A stretch of 64,000 nt of DNA from Candidatus Brocadiaceae bacterium S225 (GTDB lineage Bacteria > Planctomycetota > Brocadiia > Brocadiales > Scalinduaceae). This document shows, in pieces, positions 26,665 to 36,993 of this stretch (position 1 is the stretch's first letter; every line of letters begins with the position of its first letter). The notes below the pieces were generated by a model that was given only the letters and a program-made list of their open reading frames with translations, was not told where the DNA came from and ran no database searches. The stretch lies in the NCBI GenBank assembly GCA_007859995.1, contig SMSL01000017.1, positions 1 to 64,000 of the forward strand. Direction: 5' to 3'. A program made the position numbers and the translations under genes.

Positions 26665-29319
26665 TTACGTATGATCTCCTATCTTTTCTTGCAGTATTTT
26701 GAATCCTAAGTCAATGGCGTCATAAATCTTATCCGGAAGCTGACCACCGGCCTGAGCCATATCTGCGCGTCCGCCACCTCCCCCTCCCACAATTTTTGCA
26801 AGCTCCCCGGCAATTTTGCCGGCATGAAGCCCTTTCTTCACTAAATCACTACTCAATGAGGCTATTAATGTCGCCCTGCCATCCTCTACAGTTCCCAATA
26901 TTATAGCAACAGACCCCAGACTCTTTTTTAACGAGTCGACCGTCTTTCTCAAATCATCAACCCCTACTCCTTTTACTACTTCTGTTACAACTTTTACCCC
27001 TGATACTTCTTTGGCTTTGGAAGTAAAGTCAGAAGAATATTTCTGTACGCTATCTCGGTTTGCCTTCTGTACCTCTTTTTTTAAGTCCTTTATTTGCCGC
27101 ATCAACTCTTCAGCACGTTGAATTGCCGTATTTTCCTGTGTTTCAAGTACGCCGCACAATCTATCCAGCATTTCTTCCTTTCGCCTTGCCCATGCAATGG
27201 CTTCATTTCCCGTAACGGCCTCTATCCTGCGTATTCCTGCGGATATTGATGATTCACCTATAATCTTAAAGAATCCTATTTCGCCAGTATTATCTACATG
27301 AGTGCCCCCGCAAAGCTCCTGACTATAATCTCCGATATTTACAACCCTGACATTCTCACCATATTTTTCTCCAAACAATGCCGTAGCTCCTGCTTTCCTG
27401 GCCTGGGATAATGCCATTTGATCTGTAATCACCGAAGCGTTTTCCATAACCTTCTCATTCATTAGTTCTTCTATTCTTGCGATTTCATCCTTTTTAATAC
27501 CCTCAAAATGGTGAAAGTCAAAACGAAGCCTTTCCGGCGCCACAAAAGAGCCGGACTGCTCGGCATGTTGCCCTACTACCTGCCGTAAGACATAATGAAG
27601 TAGATGCGTCGCCGAATGATTACGTTTTATGGCGTTCCTTCGCTCTCTATCAATAACACACGTAACGTTTCCGTTGGTCTCGATCTTACCCTCTACCACC
27701 TTACCAATATGCACTATAATGTCATTGGATTTCTTTGTGTTGCTAATCTCAACCTTTGAATCCTTTGTTTGAATTATACCAGTATCACCAACCTGACCAC
27801 CAGCCTCAGCATAAAAAGGGGTTTGACCCAGCACTATGTGAATTTCCTGCCCCGCTTCAGCAGAATCAACCAATTGTTCATTTATAATCAAACCAATGAC
27901 CTTACTTTCAGTCTCAGAATTTTCATAACCCTGGAAAATCGTCTCTTTTACTGTTTCTTTAATTTTACCTATCGGACCCTCATCAAATATATTACCAGTC
28001 ATTTGCGTAGAAGACCTTGCCTGCTCACGCTGTTTTTCCATTTCTCTCTCAAAACCCTCTTTATCGACGGCCAGGTTGTTCTCTGTTACGGTCGACTCTG
28101 TTATTTCAAAGGGGAAACCAAAGGTGTCATACAGTTGGAAAGCGTCCTGGCCAGATAACATCTTTTGTCCGCTCTCGCGAAGTCCGTCCATAAGTTCGTC
28201 CAGTCTCTTGCTACCCATAAACAAGGTTTCATGGAACCGCTCCTCTTCGTTCTTTATAATCCTTGCAATGTTTTCCCGACGTTGCTTTATCTCAGGATAC
28301 GCTTCATACATTGCGTCAGCAATAACAGGAACAAGTTTGTAGAGAAAACACTCCTCTTTTCCCAATTTTAACCCATCACGGACAGCCCTTCTTAAAAGCC
28401 TTCTTTGGACATAACCCCTTCCTTCATTACCTGGCAGAACACCATCCGAGATACAGAATATTATTGCCCTTATGTGGTCGGCTATTCTATTCATCATTTT
28501 GCCGTTTTCTGTCTCATTATCGTATTCAACCTCAACAATCTCAGAAATGTTTTGAATTATCGGTTTAAATATATCTATCTCAAAATTTGTCCTGACACCC
28601 TGTACAACACTGGCCATTCTTTCCAGACCCATTCCTGTATCTACATTCTTATTTGGCAGGGGTTTAAGCACCCCTCCGTCTCTTCTGTCAAACTGTGTAA
28701 AAACCAGATTCCACACTTCAACAAAACGCTCGCAATCACAATCCGGGGCGCACTCTTTTCTTCTGCAGCCAACGTCCTCTCCGCGATCGTAAAAGATTTC
28801 TGAGCACGGACCGCAAGGTCCGTTTGGGCCCTCTGAAGGAGCACTTGCCGGCCAATAATTTTCCTTTTCCCCAAACCTGTATATCTTGTCTTTGGGAACA
28901 CCAATCTTCTTCAACCAGATTTCATAAGATTCTTCATCATCAAGATAAACACTGACAGACAATCTCTCTTCCGGCAGCTTCATCTCATTACGCATAAATT
29001 CCCATGCCATCTCTATTGCCTCTAATTTGAAATAATCTCCAAAAGAAAAATTACCCAACATCTCAAAGAAAGTATGATGCGTAGGAGTCCTGCCCACATT
29101 CTCAATATCGCCGGTACGGATACACTTTTGACATGTAGTCACTTTGTTTACATCCAGGGTTCCTTTACCCAGAAACATGTCCTTGAACTGGTTCATCCCT
29201 GCACCGGTAAACAACAATGTTGGGTCATCTTCCGGAACAAGTGAATCACTTGGCAAAATGGAATGCCCTTTTTCTTCAAAAAAACGTAAATATTTCCTTC
29301 TGATCTCGTTAGTTTTCAT
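26665..29319 (-). CDS. alaS: Alanyl-tRNA synthetase
   Basis: Charges tRNA-Ala. 884 residues with all domains: the class II core (RRKYLRFFEEKGH, FTGAGMNQFKDMFLG, RRLLRRAVRDG), the editing domain with NHSATHLLHYVLR and CGGTHVDNTGEIG metal ligands, and the C-terminal oligomerisation domain with a Gly-rich GGGGGGRADMAQAGG stretch. A CxC/Cys-rich insert near 180-200 (CRRKECAPDCDC) is seen in many bacterial AlaRS. Confidence 0.97.
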   Translation of the reverse strand: MKTNEIRRKYLRFFEEKGHSILPSDSLVPEDDPTLLFTGAGMNQFKDMFLGKGTLDVNKVTTCQKCIRTGDIENVGRTPTHHTFFEMLGNFSFGDYFKLEAIEMAWEFMRNEMKLPEERLSVSVYLDDEESYEIWLKKIGVPKDKIYRFGEKENYWPASAPSEGPNGPCGPCSEIFYDRGEDVGCRRKECAPDCDCERFVEVWNLVFTQFDRRDGGVLKPLPNKNVDTGMGLERMASVVQGVRTNFEIDIFKPIIQNISEIVEVEYDNETENGKMMNRIADHIRAIIFCISDGVLPGNEGRGYVQRRLLRRAVRDGLKLGKEECFLYKLVPVIADAMYEAYPEIKQRRENIARIIKNEEERFHETLFMGSKRLDELMDGLRESGQKMLSGQDAFQLYDTFGFPFEITESTVTENNLAVDKEGFEREMEKQREQARSSTQMTGNIFDEGPIGKIKETVKETIFQGYENSETESKVIGLIINEQLVDSAEAGQEIHIVLGQTPFYAEAGGQVGDTGIIQTKDSKVEISNTKKSNDIIVHIGKVVEGKIETNGNVTCVIDRERRNAIKRNHSATHLLHYVLRQVVGQHAEQSGSFVAPERLRFDFHHFEGIKKDEIARIEELMNEKVMENASVITDQMALSQARKAGATALFGEKYGENVRVVNIGDYSQELCGGTHVDNTGEIGFFKIIGESSISAGIRRIEAVTGNEAIAWARRKEEMLDRLCGVLETQENTAIQRAEELMRQIKDLKKEVQKANRDSVQKYSSDFTSKAKEVSGVKVVTEVVKGVGVDDLRKTVDSLKKSLGSVAIILGTVEDGRATLIASLSSDLVKKGLHAGKIAGELAKIVGGGGGGRADMAQAGGQLPDKIYDAIDLGFKILQEKIGDHT

Positions 29320-29346
29320 AATATAATTTGAGGAATTAAAAAAAGA

Positions 29347-29407
29347 CCGCGAAATACACGAAATAACGCGAAAGAAAATTTTTAGCGTATTTCTGCGTAT
29401 TTCGCGG
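29347..29407. repeat. Imperfect inverted repeat
   Basis: CCGCGAAATAC-type arms (from 29347) pair with the complementary GTATTTCGCGG ending at 29407. Same style as the other long intergenic inverted repeats in the window. It is located between the divergent alaS and ilvD genes; the rest of the 313-bp gap holds the ilvD promoter. Confidence 0.6.
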
Positions 29408-29543
29408 TTAAAAGTGTTGCCGAAGCGTTAAGTTAGTATTTTACCTGTGAGGATAACCAAATCAAGGTAAATATTTTTAACAAAAAAATAGCCTCACCGA
29501 TCCTACAGCTACTTCTAAACACCCAGAGCATAATTATTTAGCG

Positions 29544-29571
29544 TTGACAACACTAAACCCATGGATATAAT
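29544..29571 (+). promoter_or_regulatory. Consensus sigma-70 promoter for ilvD
   Basis: TTGACA (29544-29549), 16-bp spacer, TATAAT (29566-29571). Both hexamers match consensus exactly. It lies 62 bp before the ilvD start codon. Confidence 0.7.
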
Positions 29572-29633
29572 TTTATCTGAATTACAATGAAAATAAATTT
29601 TGAGTATTCATCGTATATAGAAAGGACATACAC

Positions 29634-31289
29634 TTGCGTAGCGATACTATTACGTGTGGGGTAGAACGATCACCGGCAAGGGCACTGCTTTATGCAACCG
29701 GACTGACCAAGGAAAGCATGAGTAAGCCGTTTATAGGCATTGCCAGCAGTTTTACAGACTTGATCCCGGGACACACCCACATGAGAAAGCTGGAAAGGGA
29801 TATAGAGAAAGGCATACATGCGGCAGGAGGAGTCAGCTTCATATTTGGCGTACCCGGTATCTGTGACGGCATTGCCATGGGGCATAAAGGGATGAGTTAC
29901 TCCCTTTCATCGAGAGAATTAATTGCCGATTTAATAGAAACGGTCACGAATGCACACTGCCTGGATGGACTGATACTACTAACTAATTGCGACAAAATTA
30001 CTCCGGGCATGCTTATGGGTGCGGCAAGAATAGACGTCCCTGCTATTGCAGTAACAGGCGGACCCATGATTTCAGGGCGCCGTAACATGAAGAAACTTTC
30101 TCTGGTTCGTGATACTTTTGAGGCCGTCGGTAGAAAACAAAAAGGAGAAATCAGTGAGGAAGAGCTTGAATCCCTGGAAAAAGAAGCATGTCCAGGCCCC
30201 GGATCATGTCAGGGATTATATACGGCAAACACAATGGCCTGTGTAACGGAAGCGTTGGGAATGTCGTTACCTGGATGTGCCGCATCCCTGGCAATCTCTG
30301 CAGAAAAAGAGAGAATAGCCTATAAAAGTGGAGAAAGAGTAGTTGAGTTAGTAAGAAAAGAGATAACCACTAGAAAAGTTATGACACGTGAGGCATTTGA
30401 CAATGCGATATTAATCGATATGACACTTGGAGGCTCGACAAATACGTGCCTCCATATCCCTGCAATAGCCCACGAAGTCGGCATCGACATAGAACTGGAT
30501 CGATTTGATGAAATCAGCAGGAAAGTACCCCAGATAACAAACCTACGGCCGGGAGGCGAACACTTCATGGAAGACCTCTTCTACGCGGGTGGTATTCCTG
30601 CCGTAATGAAAAGGCTTGAAGACGACATTAATGATTGCGCAACCGTCAGCGGTTTCAATACAAAAGAAATAGCAAAACAGGCAATCGTCTATGATGATGA
30701 TATTATACGAACAAAAGAGAACGCCTATAGCAAGGAAGGCGGCATTGCAGTACTTCACGGAAATATAGCGCTGGATGGCGCCGTAATCAAGCAAAGCGCG
30801 CTATCTGACGATATGATGTTTTTCAAAGGCCCTGCAAAGGTCTTTGGAAGTGAAGAAGACGCGATGAAGGCTATCATGGATAAAAAGATCTCTAAGGGGT
30901 CGGTGATAATTATCAGATACGAAGGCCCTCGTGGCGGTCCCGGGATGAGGGAAATGTTGTCTCCCACTGCCGCACTTGTTGGAATGGGCCTGGACAATTC
31001 TGTCGCCTTGATAACAGATGGACGTTTTTCCGGTGGCACAAGAGGTCCCTGCATCGGACATGTCTCCCCCGAAGCAATGGTAGGCGGCGCGCTGGCCTTG
31101 GTAGAAGACGATGATGAGATAGTAATTGACATTCCAAAACGTAAATTATATGCTGTTGTATCAGATTCCTTGTTTGATAGCCGCAGGGAGAAATGGACTC
31201 CTCCTCCGTTAACGGTTACCAGTGGATGCCTCGTCAGATACGCTAAAAACGTAACATCTGCTGACAAGGGAGCAGTTCTTCAGGACTAG
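29634..31289 (+). CDS. ilvD: Dihydroxyacid dehydratase
   Basis: Iron-sulfur dehydratase shared by the isoleucine, valine and leucine pathways. The start is TTG 29634, preceded by AAAGGA at good spacing and giving the conserved MRSD N-terminus; no ATG fits. Cluster cysteines occur in NCDKITPGM and in [17 protein letters not shown]. 551 residues. ilvN, ilvC and leuA lie further right on the same strand but not adjacent. Confidence 0.95.
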   Translation: MRSDTITCGVERSPARALLYATGLTKESMSKPFIGIASSFTDLIPGHTHMRKLERDIEKGIHAAGGVSFIFGVPGICDGIAMGHKGMSYSLSSRELIADLIETVTNAHCLDGLILLTNCDKITPGMLMGAARIDVPAIAVTGGPMISGRRNMKKLSLVRDTFEAVGRKQKGEISEEELESLEKEACPGPGSCQGLYTANTMACVTEALGMSLPGCAASLAISAEKERIAYKSGERVVELVRKEITTRKVMTREAFDNAILIDMTLGGSTNTCLHIPAIAHEVGIDIELDRFDEISRKVPQITNLRPGGEHFMEDLFYAGGIPAVMKRLEDDINDCATVSGFNTKEIAKQAIVYDDDIIRTKENAYSKEGGIAVLHGNIALDGAVIKQSALSDDMMFFKGPAKVFGSEEDAMKAIMDKKISKGSVIIIRYEGPRGGPGMREMLSPTAALVGMGLDNSVALITDGRFSGGTRGPCIGHVSPEAMVGGALALVEDDDEIVIDIPKRKLYAVVSDSLFDSRREKWTPPPLTVTSGCLVRYAKNVTSADKGAVLQD

Positions 31290-31343
31290 CAGGCAAAATT
31301 GGTTTCTGGCAAAAAAAAGGCTGCAAGTTTTCTTTGCACATAT

Positions 31344-31417
31344 TACCCGGTAGTGTAATGGCAACACTAGAGATTTTGATTCTCTCATTGGAGGTTCGAG
31401 TCCTCCCCGGGTAACCA
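31344..31417 (+). tRNA. tRNA-Gln (anticodon TTG)
   Basis: Cloverleaf read by eye: 7-bp acceptor stem TACCCGG/CCGGGTA, D arm GTG...CAC, anticodon stem AGAGA/TCTCT around loop TTTTGAT (anticodon TTG), T arm GGAGG-TTCGAGT-CCTCC, discriminator A and a genomically encoded CCA (31415-31417). It lies 54 bp downstream of ilvD. Confidence 0.95.
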
Positions 31418-31558
31418 CCTAAGATGAGAATGCGAAATATCCATCATCTTCAATTACAGACGATGTCATATCTTCATACAATTAACTGACTTACAAATAA
31501 CACAAACCTCTAACCCTATTAAAAAAAAGAAAAATCCTATACTATCAAGATATTACCT

Positions 31559-31586
31559 TTGACATTACGCATTAATGATATAGAAT
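31559..31586 (+). promoter_or_regulatory. Probable promoter for the B12-radical SAM gene
   Basis: TTGACA (31559-31564), 16-bp spacer, TAGAAT (31581-31586), 89 bp before the start codon at 31675. Confidence 0.5.
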
Positions 31587-31674
31587 AAGAAATCCTAATA
31601 TTTAAAGAAGAGCTCCGCTTTTTCTTGCTATATTTTTATAGCTAGCATAAAAATATTAGTGAAATACCAACATT

Positions 31675-33156
31675 ATGAATGTATTACTGATATATCCTGA
31701 ATTCCCAGATACGTTTTGGAGTTTCAAACACGCACTCAAGTTCATACGTAAAAAGGCATCATTCCCGCCACTTGGGCTATTGACCGTAGCTGCAATGCTC
31801 CCGAAAGAGTGGGCAATACGCTTGGTAGACGCCAATGTAACAAAACTCACGGATAAAGATCTGAAATGGGCGGATTATGCGTTCTTCAGCAGCATGGTCG
31901 TTCAACGGAAATCTACTTATCAACTCCTCGAAAGGTGCAAAGAGGCAGGCGTTAAAATTGTTGCCGGAGGCCCGCTGTTTACAAGCGAGCATGAACAATT
32001 TAAGGATGTCGACCATTTTGTACTCAATGAAGCGGAACTAACCTTACCCTCTTTCCTGGAAGATCTGAAAAACGGTTGTGCCAAGCCGGTATATAAAACT
32101 CCTGAGTTTGCGGACATTCGGAAAACCCCTGCCCCTTTATGGGAATTAGCCGATTTGAAAAAATATGCCTCTATGAGCATACAGTACACAAGAGGTTGTC
32201 CATACCAATGCGAGTTTTGTGACGTAACTGCTCTATTTGGACGCCGTACACGAACCAAGGAAACAGTCCAAATCATTACCGAACTCGACACTTTCTATAA
32301 TCAAGGGTGGCGCGGGAATGTATTCTTCGTTGATGACAATCTTATCGGGAACAGAAGAAGTCTCAAGAAAGATTTGCTGCCGGAATTAATCAAATGGCAA
32401 AGTAACCACACGGGAATAACATTTAACACTGAAGTATCGATCAACCTGGCCAAAGACGAAGTATTGTTGCAGATGCTGTTCGAAGCAGGGTTCAACACAG
32501 TATTTGTCGGCATCGAGACACCTGACACAGACAGCCTGGCAGAGTGTGGTAAATCGCAGAACAAAGATCGTGATTTGGCTGAAGACGTACGGATTATTCA
32601 GCGAGCGGGACTACAGGTACAGGCAGGCTTCATTGTCGGGTTTGATAATGATACGCCATCCATCTTTCAGAGACAGATTGATTTTATCCAAAAAACCGGA
32701 ATTGTTACGGCAATGGTAGGCCTGCTTCAGGCTCCAACCGGAACAAGACTGTATGAACGACTAAAGAAAGAGGGACGACTGCTCGGACGGATGACTGGAG
32801 ACAATGCAGACGGTTCAACAAATATAATTCCCAACAACATGGATGCGAACACATGTCGAGAGGGATATAAGACAATATTAAAGCACATATATTCCCCTGA
32901 AAATTATTATAAACGAATTATGACACTCTTCAAAGAGTACAAGTCTCCAAAATTCAAGGGCACGATTAAAGTCGAACATTGCGTAGCATTGCTTAGTTCC
33001 ATTTACCACCTCGGTATCCTGGGTAAAGAACGCGTCCAATTCTGGCATCTGCTATTCTGGACAGGTCTTCACCGTCGAGAGCTTTTTCCTCTGGCCGTTA
33101 CCCTTGCAATTTATGGCTACCATTTTCGCAAAGTCAGCCAACTACACATCCTTTAA
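31675..33156 (+). CDS. B12-binding domain radical SAM protein (DUF4070-like C-terminus)
   Basis: Cobalamin-dependent radical SAM enzyme, a class that typically methylates unactivated carbons. N-terminal B12-binding Rossmann-like domain (about 1-135, with VAGGPLF); the cluster motif CPYQCEFC is at about 174-181 after YTRG; a TIM-barrel follows (FVDDNLIGN, FVGIETPD, GFIVGFDND). The C-terminal part (about 360-493) resembles DUF4070. Relatives act on lipids, antibiotics or hopanoids; the substrate here is unknown and no partner gene is adjacent. Confidence 0.85.
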   Translation: MNVLLIYPEFPDTFWSFKHALKFIRKKASFPPLGLLTVAAMLPKEWAIRLVDANVTKLTDKDLKWADYAFFSSMVVQRKSTYQLLERCKEAGVKIVAGGPLFTSEHEQFKDVDHFVLNEAELTLPSFLEDLKNGCAKPVYKTPEFADIRKTPAPLWELADLKKYASMSIQYTRGCPYQCEFCDVTALFGRRTRTKETVQIITELDTFYNQGWRGNVFFVDDNLIGNRRSLKKDLLPELIKWQSNHTGITFNTEVSINLAKDEVLLQMLFEAGFNTVFVGIETPDTDSLAECGKSQNKDRDLAEDVRIIQRAGLQVQAGFIVGFDNDTPSIFQRQIDFIQKTGIVTAMVGLLQAPTGTRLYERLKKEGRLLGRMTGDNADGSTNIIPNNMDANTCREGYKTILKHIYSPENYYKRIMTLFKEYKSPKFKGTIKVEHCVALLSSIYHLGILGKERVQFWHLLFWTGLHRRELFPLAVTLAIYGYHFRKVSQLHIL

Positions 33157-33452
33157 CAAACCACAGTACAGGTAAAATCTATTCTGCTGTTTCTGATACC
33201 ATCCAGGGGGGGGAAAACAGGTATTGACAGACTACAGACTATTTGGTTAAACATGTAAAGAACCCAACCATCTGCACAAATATTTAATACCTGAGCTATC
33301 ATTCAGTTCTATAGCCACATCCAAACTTGAAGTATCTATAAGTGGTTTAAATCAAATCATAGAGCCTAAAATTAAAAGCATGGTTTTGTACAGCTACTTT
33401 AGTTCACTTTAAACATCAGATACTTTTAACTTTTTATGATATGGGTTTTTGT

Positions 33453-33481
33453 TTGACTCTATAAAATACGTGTGCTAGTAT
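33453..33481 (+). promoter_or_regulatory. Promoter-like sequence with no adjacent gene
   Basis: TTGACT (33453-33458), 17-bp spacer, TAGTAT (33476-33481). The predicted transcript would start near 33488 and reach a hairpin at 33574-33595 (TGGTAAAAA/TTTTTACCA). Confidence 0.45.
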
Positions 33482-33573
33482 TTTTAATTGGTTATTTCAA
33501 TAACATTATACAACAAAAGAACTTGTTAAAATCTATCGCACTATAAAGCTCACAGAGAAAACTGGATTTGCCG

Positions 33574-33595
33574 TGGTAAAAAATGGTTTTTACCA
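33574..33595. repeat. Perfect 9-bp stem hairpin
   Basis: TGGTAAAAA-atgg-TTTTTACCA. The right arm carries five T residues, so it could partly act as a terminator for a short transcript started at about 33488. Confidence 0.4.
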
Positions 33596-33643
33596 TGCTG
33601 CTTTTGAATACAAGTTAGGTCGCTATCGCGACAAAGGACTATC

Positions 33644-33686
33644 CTTCGACTCCGCTCAGATGACGTCACACTGAGCGGAGTCGAAG
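33644..33686. repeat. Inverted repeat with 16-bp perfect stem
   Basis: CTTCGACTCCGCTCAG pairs with CTGAGCGGAGTCGAAG across an 11-nt loop containing TGACGTCA. The right arm and downstream sequence (to about 33705) recur at 38040-38085 near leuA, so this belongs to a dispersed repeat family. Confidence 0.7.
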
Positions 33687-33769
33687 TGTTATCAACATTG
33701 AATTTCCTATGCATAAATTTATTACTTTTTTCTTCATTTGCGTCTGCTGTGAATAGAATATTATAAACT

Positions 33770-34966
33770 ATGAAGATCGTGTATTTTGATTGTTTCTCCG
33801 GCGCCAGTGGTGATATGATCCTGGGGGCTCTCATAGATGCCGGGCTCAACCAGAAAGAACTTACTGAAGAACTCAAAAAACTGGGCATAAGCAACTATGA
33901 ACTTAGTACAAAAAAAGTACTTCGATCTGCAATAACCGGAACAAAATTCGACGTATTGATAAAAGAAGATATCGCAAACGGTGAACATCACAGGAGAAGA
34001 ACCCTCGAAGATATATCCAGGCTCATTAATGAAAGCCCACTAAGTGAAAGTATAAGAAGAAACAGCATTAGAATTTTTGAAAATCTTGCAAATGCAGAAG
34101 CAAAGGTGCATAACACGTTACCGGAAGAAGTTCATTTTCACGAAGTAGGCGCTATTGATTCCATTGTAGACATAGTTGGAGCCGTTATTGCCTTTGATAG
34201 CCTTAAGATTGAGAATATATACTTTTCACCAATAAGGACCGGAACCGGGTTTGTGAAATGTCAGCATGGGCAGTTTCCAGTCCCTGCACCGGCAACCATA
34301 GAAATATTAAAAGGTCATCACGTGATAAGCACAAATATACAACGCGAACTTACAACGCCCACCGGAGCCGCTATCCTGACCACTTTAGGTGTAAACGTAG
34401 AAATGTGCCCCGAGATCACATTACATCAAATCGGATATGGCGCCGGCAGTCATGAAATCCCGCAAATTCCTAATCTCCTGAGGGTAATGATTGGTGAAAC
34501 AGTAACAGTAACTGAACAAGATGAAGCATGGATGTTAGAGACAAACATTGATGATATGCCTGGAGAACATTTTGGTTATTTACTGGAAAAGATATTAGAT
34601 GCTGGAGCGTTGGATGGTTTTTTAACACCGGTGCAGATGAAAAAGTCGCGTCCCGGAACTCTCATCAGCGTTCTTGTAGATGATGTACACCTGTTAAAAG
34701 TGGAAAGGATAATATTCGAGCAGTCTACGACATTTGGTATCAGAAAGTACAAGGTAAACCGTAAGAAATTAAACAGAAAATTTATCGATGTAAAAACCGA
34801 ATACGGCATGATTAAAGTAAAGATCGGCATGTTGAACGGATGCGTAAAAAATATTACTCCGGAACACGAAGATTGCAGGAAAATTGCTGATGCAGAAGAA
34901 CTTCCGTTGAAACTGGTATATAATGCAGCCATAAATGCGGCCCAGTTAATTAAAGATAAAACCTGA
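33770..34966 (+). CDS. larC: LarC-type nickel insertion protein (nickel-pincer cofactor synthesis)
   Basis: CTP-dependent cyclometallase that inserts nickel to form the pincer cofactor of lactate racemase-type enzymes. MKIVYFDCFSGASGDMILGALIDAG, EVHFHEVGAIDSIVDIVG, TPTGAAIL and ETNIDDMPGE are family signatures. 398 residues in one uninterrupted frame, whereas some species split it into larC1/larC2 by programmed frameshift. larB and larE are not in the window. Confidence 0.92.
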   Translation: MKIVYFDCFSGASGDMILGALIDAGLNQKELTEELKKLGISNYELSTKKVLRSAITGTKFDVLIKEDIANGEHHRRRTLEDISRLINESPLSESIRRNSIRIFENLANAEAKVHNTLPEEVHFHEVGAIDSIVDIVGAVIAFDSLKIENIYFSPIRTGTGFVKCQHGQFPVPAPATIEILKGHHVISTNIQRELTTPTGAAILTTLGVNVEMCPEITLHQIGYGAGSHEIPQIPNLLRVMIGETVTVTEQDEAWMLETNIDDMPGEHFGYLLEKILDAGALDGFLTPVQMKKSRPGTLISVLVDDVHLLKVERIIFEQSTTFGIRKYKVNRKKLNRKFIDVKTEYGMIKVKIGMLNGCVKNITPEHEDCRKIADAEELPLKLVYNAAINAAQLIKDKT

Positions 34967-35066
34967 AATAATTGTAGAATTCAAGGTATCTATTAAAAAC
35001 TTTGAAAGTTTAAAGTTTTGCGTATGCAAAAGTAAAAAGTTAGCGACTGAAAGGAGCTAAATTCTC

Positions 35067-35546
35067 ATGAAACACGTAATATCTGTCCTGGTTGAGAATA
35101 AGGTCGGTGTACTGTCACGAATCACCGGGCTATTCAGTGGAAGAGGTTTTAATATTGAAAGCCTGGCTGTTGGCGAAACTGAAAGCAAAGCAATATCCAG
35201 AATGACCATAGTAGTTAGTGGTGACGAGTCAATATTAGAACAGGTTAGAAAACAACTAGGCAAGGTCATCGACACGATTAAGGTAATAGATTTTACGGGC
35301 ACTGATTATGTTGAACGCAACCTGATGCTCATTAAGGTAAGCGCTGTTCCTGGTAAGAGAGGTGAAATCATTGAACTGGTTGACATCTTTAGAGGAAAGA
35401 TAATAGACGTTGGGCCAAAAGACATGGTCATTGAAATTTCAGGTCCTGAAGACAGACTTGAAGCAGTGCTGGATCTGCTACGGCCACACGGAATAAAGGA
35501 AGTTGCGCGTACCGGCAGGATCGCCATGAACCGTGGGCCAAAATAG
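35067..35546 (+). CDS. ilvN: Acetolactate synthase small (regulatory) subunit
   Basis: Regulates acetolactate synthase and confers valine feedback. An ACT domain at about 3-75 (HVISVLVENKVGVLSRITGLFSGRGFNIES) is followed by the C-terminal domain to residue 159. The catalytic subunit IlvB is not next to it, which is unusual. Shine-Dalgarno AAAGGAG precedes ATG 35067. pyrC follows 24 bp later. Confidence 0.94.
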   Translation: MKHVISVLVENKVGVLSRITGLFSGRGFNIESLAVGETESKAISRMTIVVSGDESILEQVRKQLGKVIDTIKVIDFTGTDYVERNLMLIKVSAVPGKRGEIIELVDIFRGKIIDVGPKDMVIEISGPEDRLEAVLDLLRPHGIKEVARTGRIAMNRGPK

Positions 35547-35570
35547 GATTATTAATACGAAGTTTAAGTA

Positions 35571-36893
35571 ATGACTAATTATAAAAAAATTTTAATCAAA
35601 AACGGTACTGTTTATAATGTTCCAAACAAAAAAACAGACGTATTTGATGTTTTGATCAGGAACTCCAGGATTGAGAAAATCGGTAAAAATATTAGAGATA
35701 AAGAGGCTTTAGTTGTAGATGCTAAGGATAAAATCGTAGTTCCCGGACTTGTAGATGTACATGTTCATTTCAGACAACCGGGGCAAGAGCACAAGGAAGA
35801 TCTTTATTCTGGTTCACGGGCAGCTGCAGCGGGTGGTTTTACCACTGTAATAGCAGAACCAAATACGAATCCCCCGATTGATACTCCGTCACGGCTTGTT
35901 CAGCTTCTTAAAATTGCAAAAAAAGAGAGTATAATTAATTATTATTCGAAATCAGCTATTACAGTAGGGCTGAATGGATATAGATTAGTTGATGTCGGGA
36001 AATTAAAAGCTGCTGGCGCAATGGCGATCTCTGATGATGGACACCCTGTCGCCGGAGAAAAATTAATGCTTAATGCACTAAAAAAAGGCAAAGAATGTAA
36101 TATGCTGGTTAATCCTCATTGTGAAGAATCACCGTTATATCGCAAGAGGCAAAACGAGAAAAGAAAAAACCTACGGAATTTTTCCGATTCTGTTACAAGT
36201 CGGCCGTACGAGGCTGAAGCTGATTTTATTATGCGTGATATTAGACTGGCAGAAAAGACAGGTGCCAGGATTCATATTTCCCATGTTAGTCTTGCTCAAT
36301 CTGTATCAGAAATTGCTAAAGCAAAAAAAAGAGGTGTGAAAATAACCGCCGAAGCAGCGCCACATCATCTTTTATTAAGCGAAGAAGCAGTAAGTGAAAT
36401 TGGTACAAACGCTAAAGTCAACCCACCTTTAAGATCGAAAGCGGATGTTAAAGCTGTACAACAGGGATTAGCTGACGGCACTATTGACATTATTGCCAGT
36501 GATCACGCACCACATTCGGCAAAAGATAAAAATTTGCCTTTTAAGAAGGCTGCTTTTGGGCTTATCGGTTTAGAAACAACTTTAGGTCTGGTGCTAACAC
36601 ACCTGGTTCGTCCCGGTATTTTAACACTCAAACAGGCAATAGAACAGATGACTATTTTACCAGCTAAAATCTTTAATCTGGATAAATCCGGAATTGGCAG
36701 CCTGACTCCGGGCACTAAAGCAAACATAACAGTAATTGATTTGAAAAAGAGATGGAGAGTAGATGTTAACAAATTTTATTCGAAGGCGAGAAACTGTCCA
36801 TTTAACGGGTGGAAGCTTCAAGGAAAAGCAATAATGACAATAGTCGGAAACAGGATTGTCATGAAAGACGGCAAGATAATAGAAAATATTTAA
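35571..36893 (+). CDS. pyrC: Dihydroorotase
   Basis: Zinc amidohydrolase closing carbamoyl-aspartate to dihydroorotate in pyrimidine synthesis. The metal HxH is in [16 protein letters not shown], further His in HISHVS and the catalytic Asp in [15 protein letters not shown] is typical of class I enzymes. 440 residues. Set within the branched-chain amino-acid run, 24 bp after ilvN and 100 bp before ilvC. Confidence 0.94.
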   Translation: MTNYKKILIKNGTVYNVPNKKTDVFDVLIRNSRIEKIGKNIRDKEALVVDAKDKIVVPGLVDVHVHFRQPGQEHKEDLYSGSRAAAAGGFTTVIAEPNTNPPIDTPSRLVQLLKIAKKESIINYYSKSAITVGLNGYRLVDVGKLKAAGAMAISDDGHPVAGEKLMLNALKKGKECNMLVNPHCEESPLYRKRQNEKRKNLRNFSDSVTSRPYEAEADFIMRDIRLAEKTGARIHISHVSLAQSVSEIAKAKKRGVKITAEAAPHHLLLSEEAVSEIGTNAKVNPPLRSKADVKAVQQGLADGTIDIIASDHAPHSAKDKNLPFKKAAFGLIGLETTLGLVLTHLVRPGILTLKQAIEQMTILPAKIFNLDKSGIGSLTPGTKANITVIDLKKRWRVDVNKFYSKARNCPFNGWKLQGKAIMTIVGNRIVMKDGKIIENI

Positions 36894-36993
36894 TTTACAC
36901 ATTAACGGTAGTGAAGAAATCTTTTTGCCAGACGGATTGTTTTGCGAGCAGGTTTCCACCTCCATTAATACTTCAATTATAGAAAGGAATGAG

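Larger units (their letters stand above)
33157..33769. other. 613-bp gap with a promoter and hairpins, no protein gene
   Basis: No convincing open frame. It contains a G8 run near 33207, a good promoter at 33453-33481 with no gene for 280 bp, a hairpin at 33574-33595 and a 16-bp stem inverted repeat at 33644-33686. A small RNA or long leader of larC is possible. Confidence 0.5.

Noticed and set aside
29320-29633. T-box or amino-acid attenuator before alaS or ilvD
   Set aside because: No T-box sequence, leader peptide with repeated Ile/Val/Leu codons, or antiterminator fold is visible; only a simple inverted repeat and a promoter.
33770-34966. Programmed frameshift in larC
   Set aside because: The gene is one open frame of 398 codons covering both halves.
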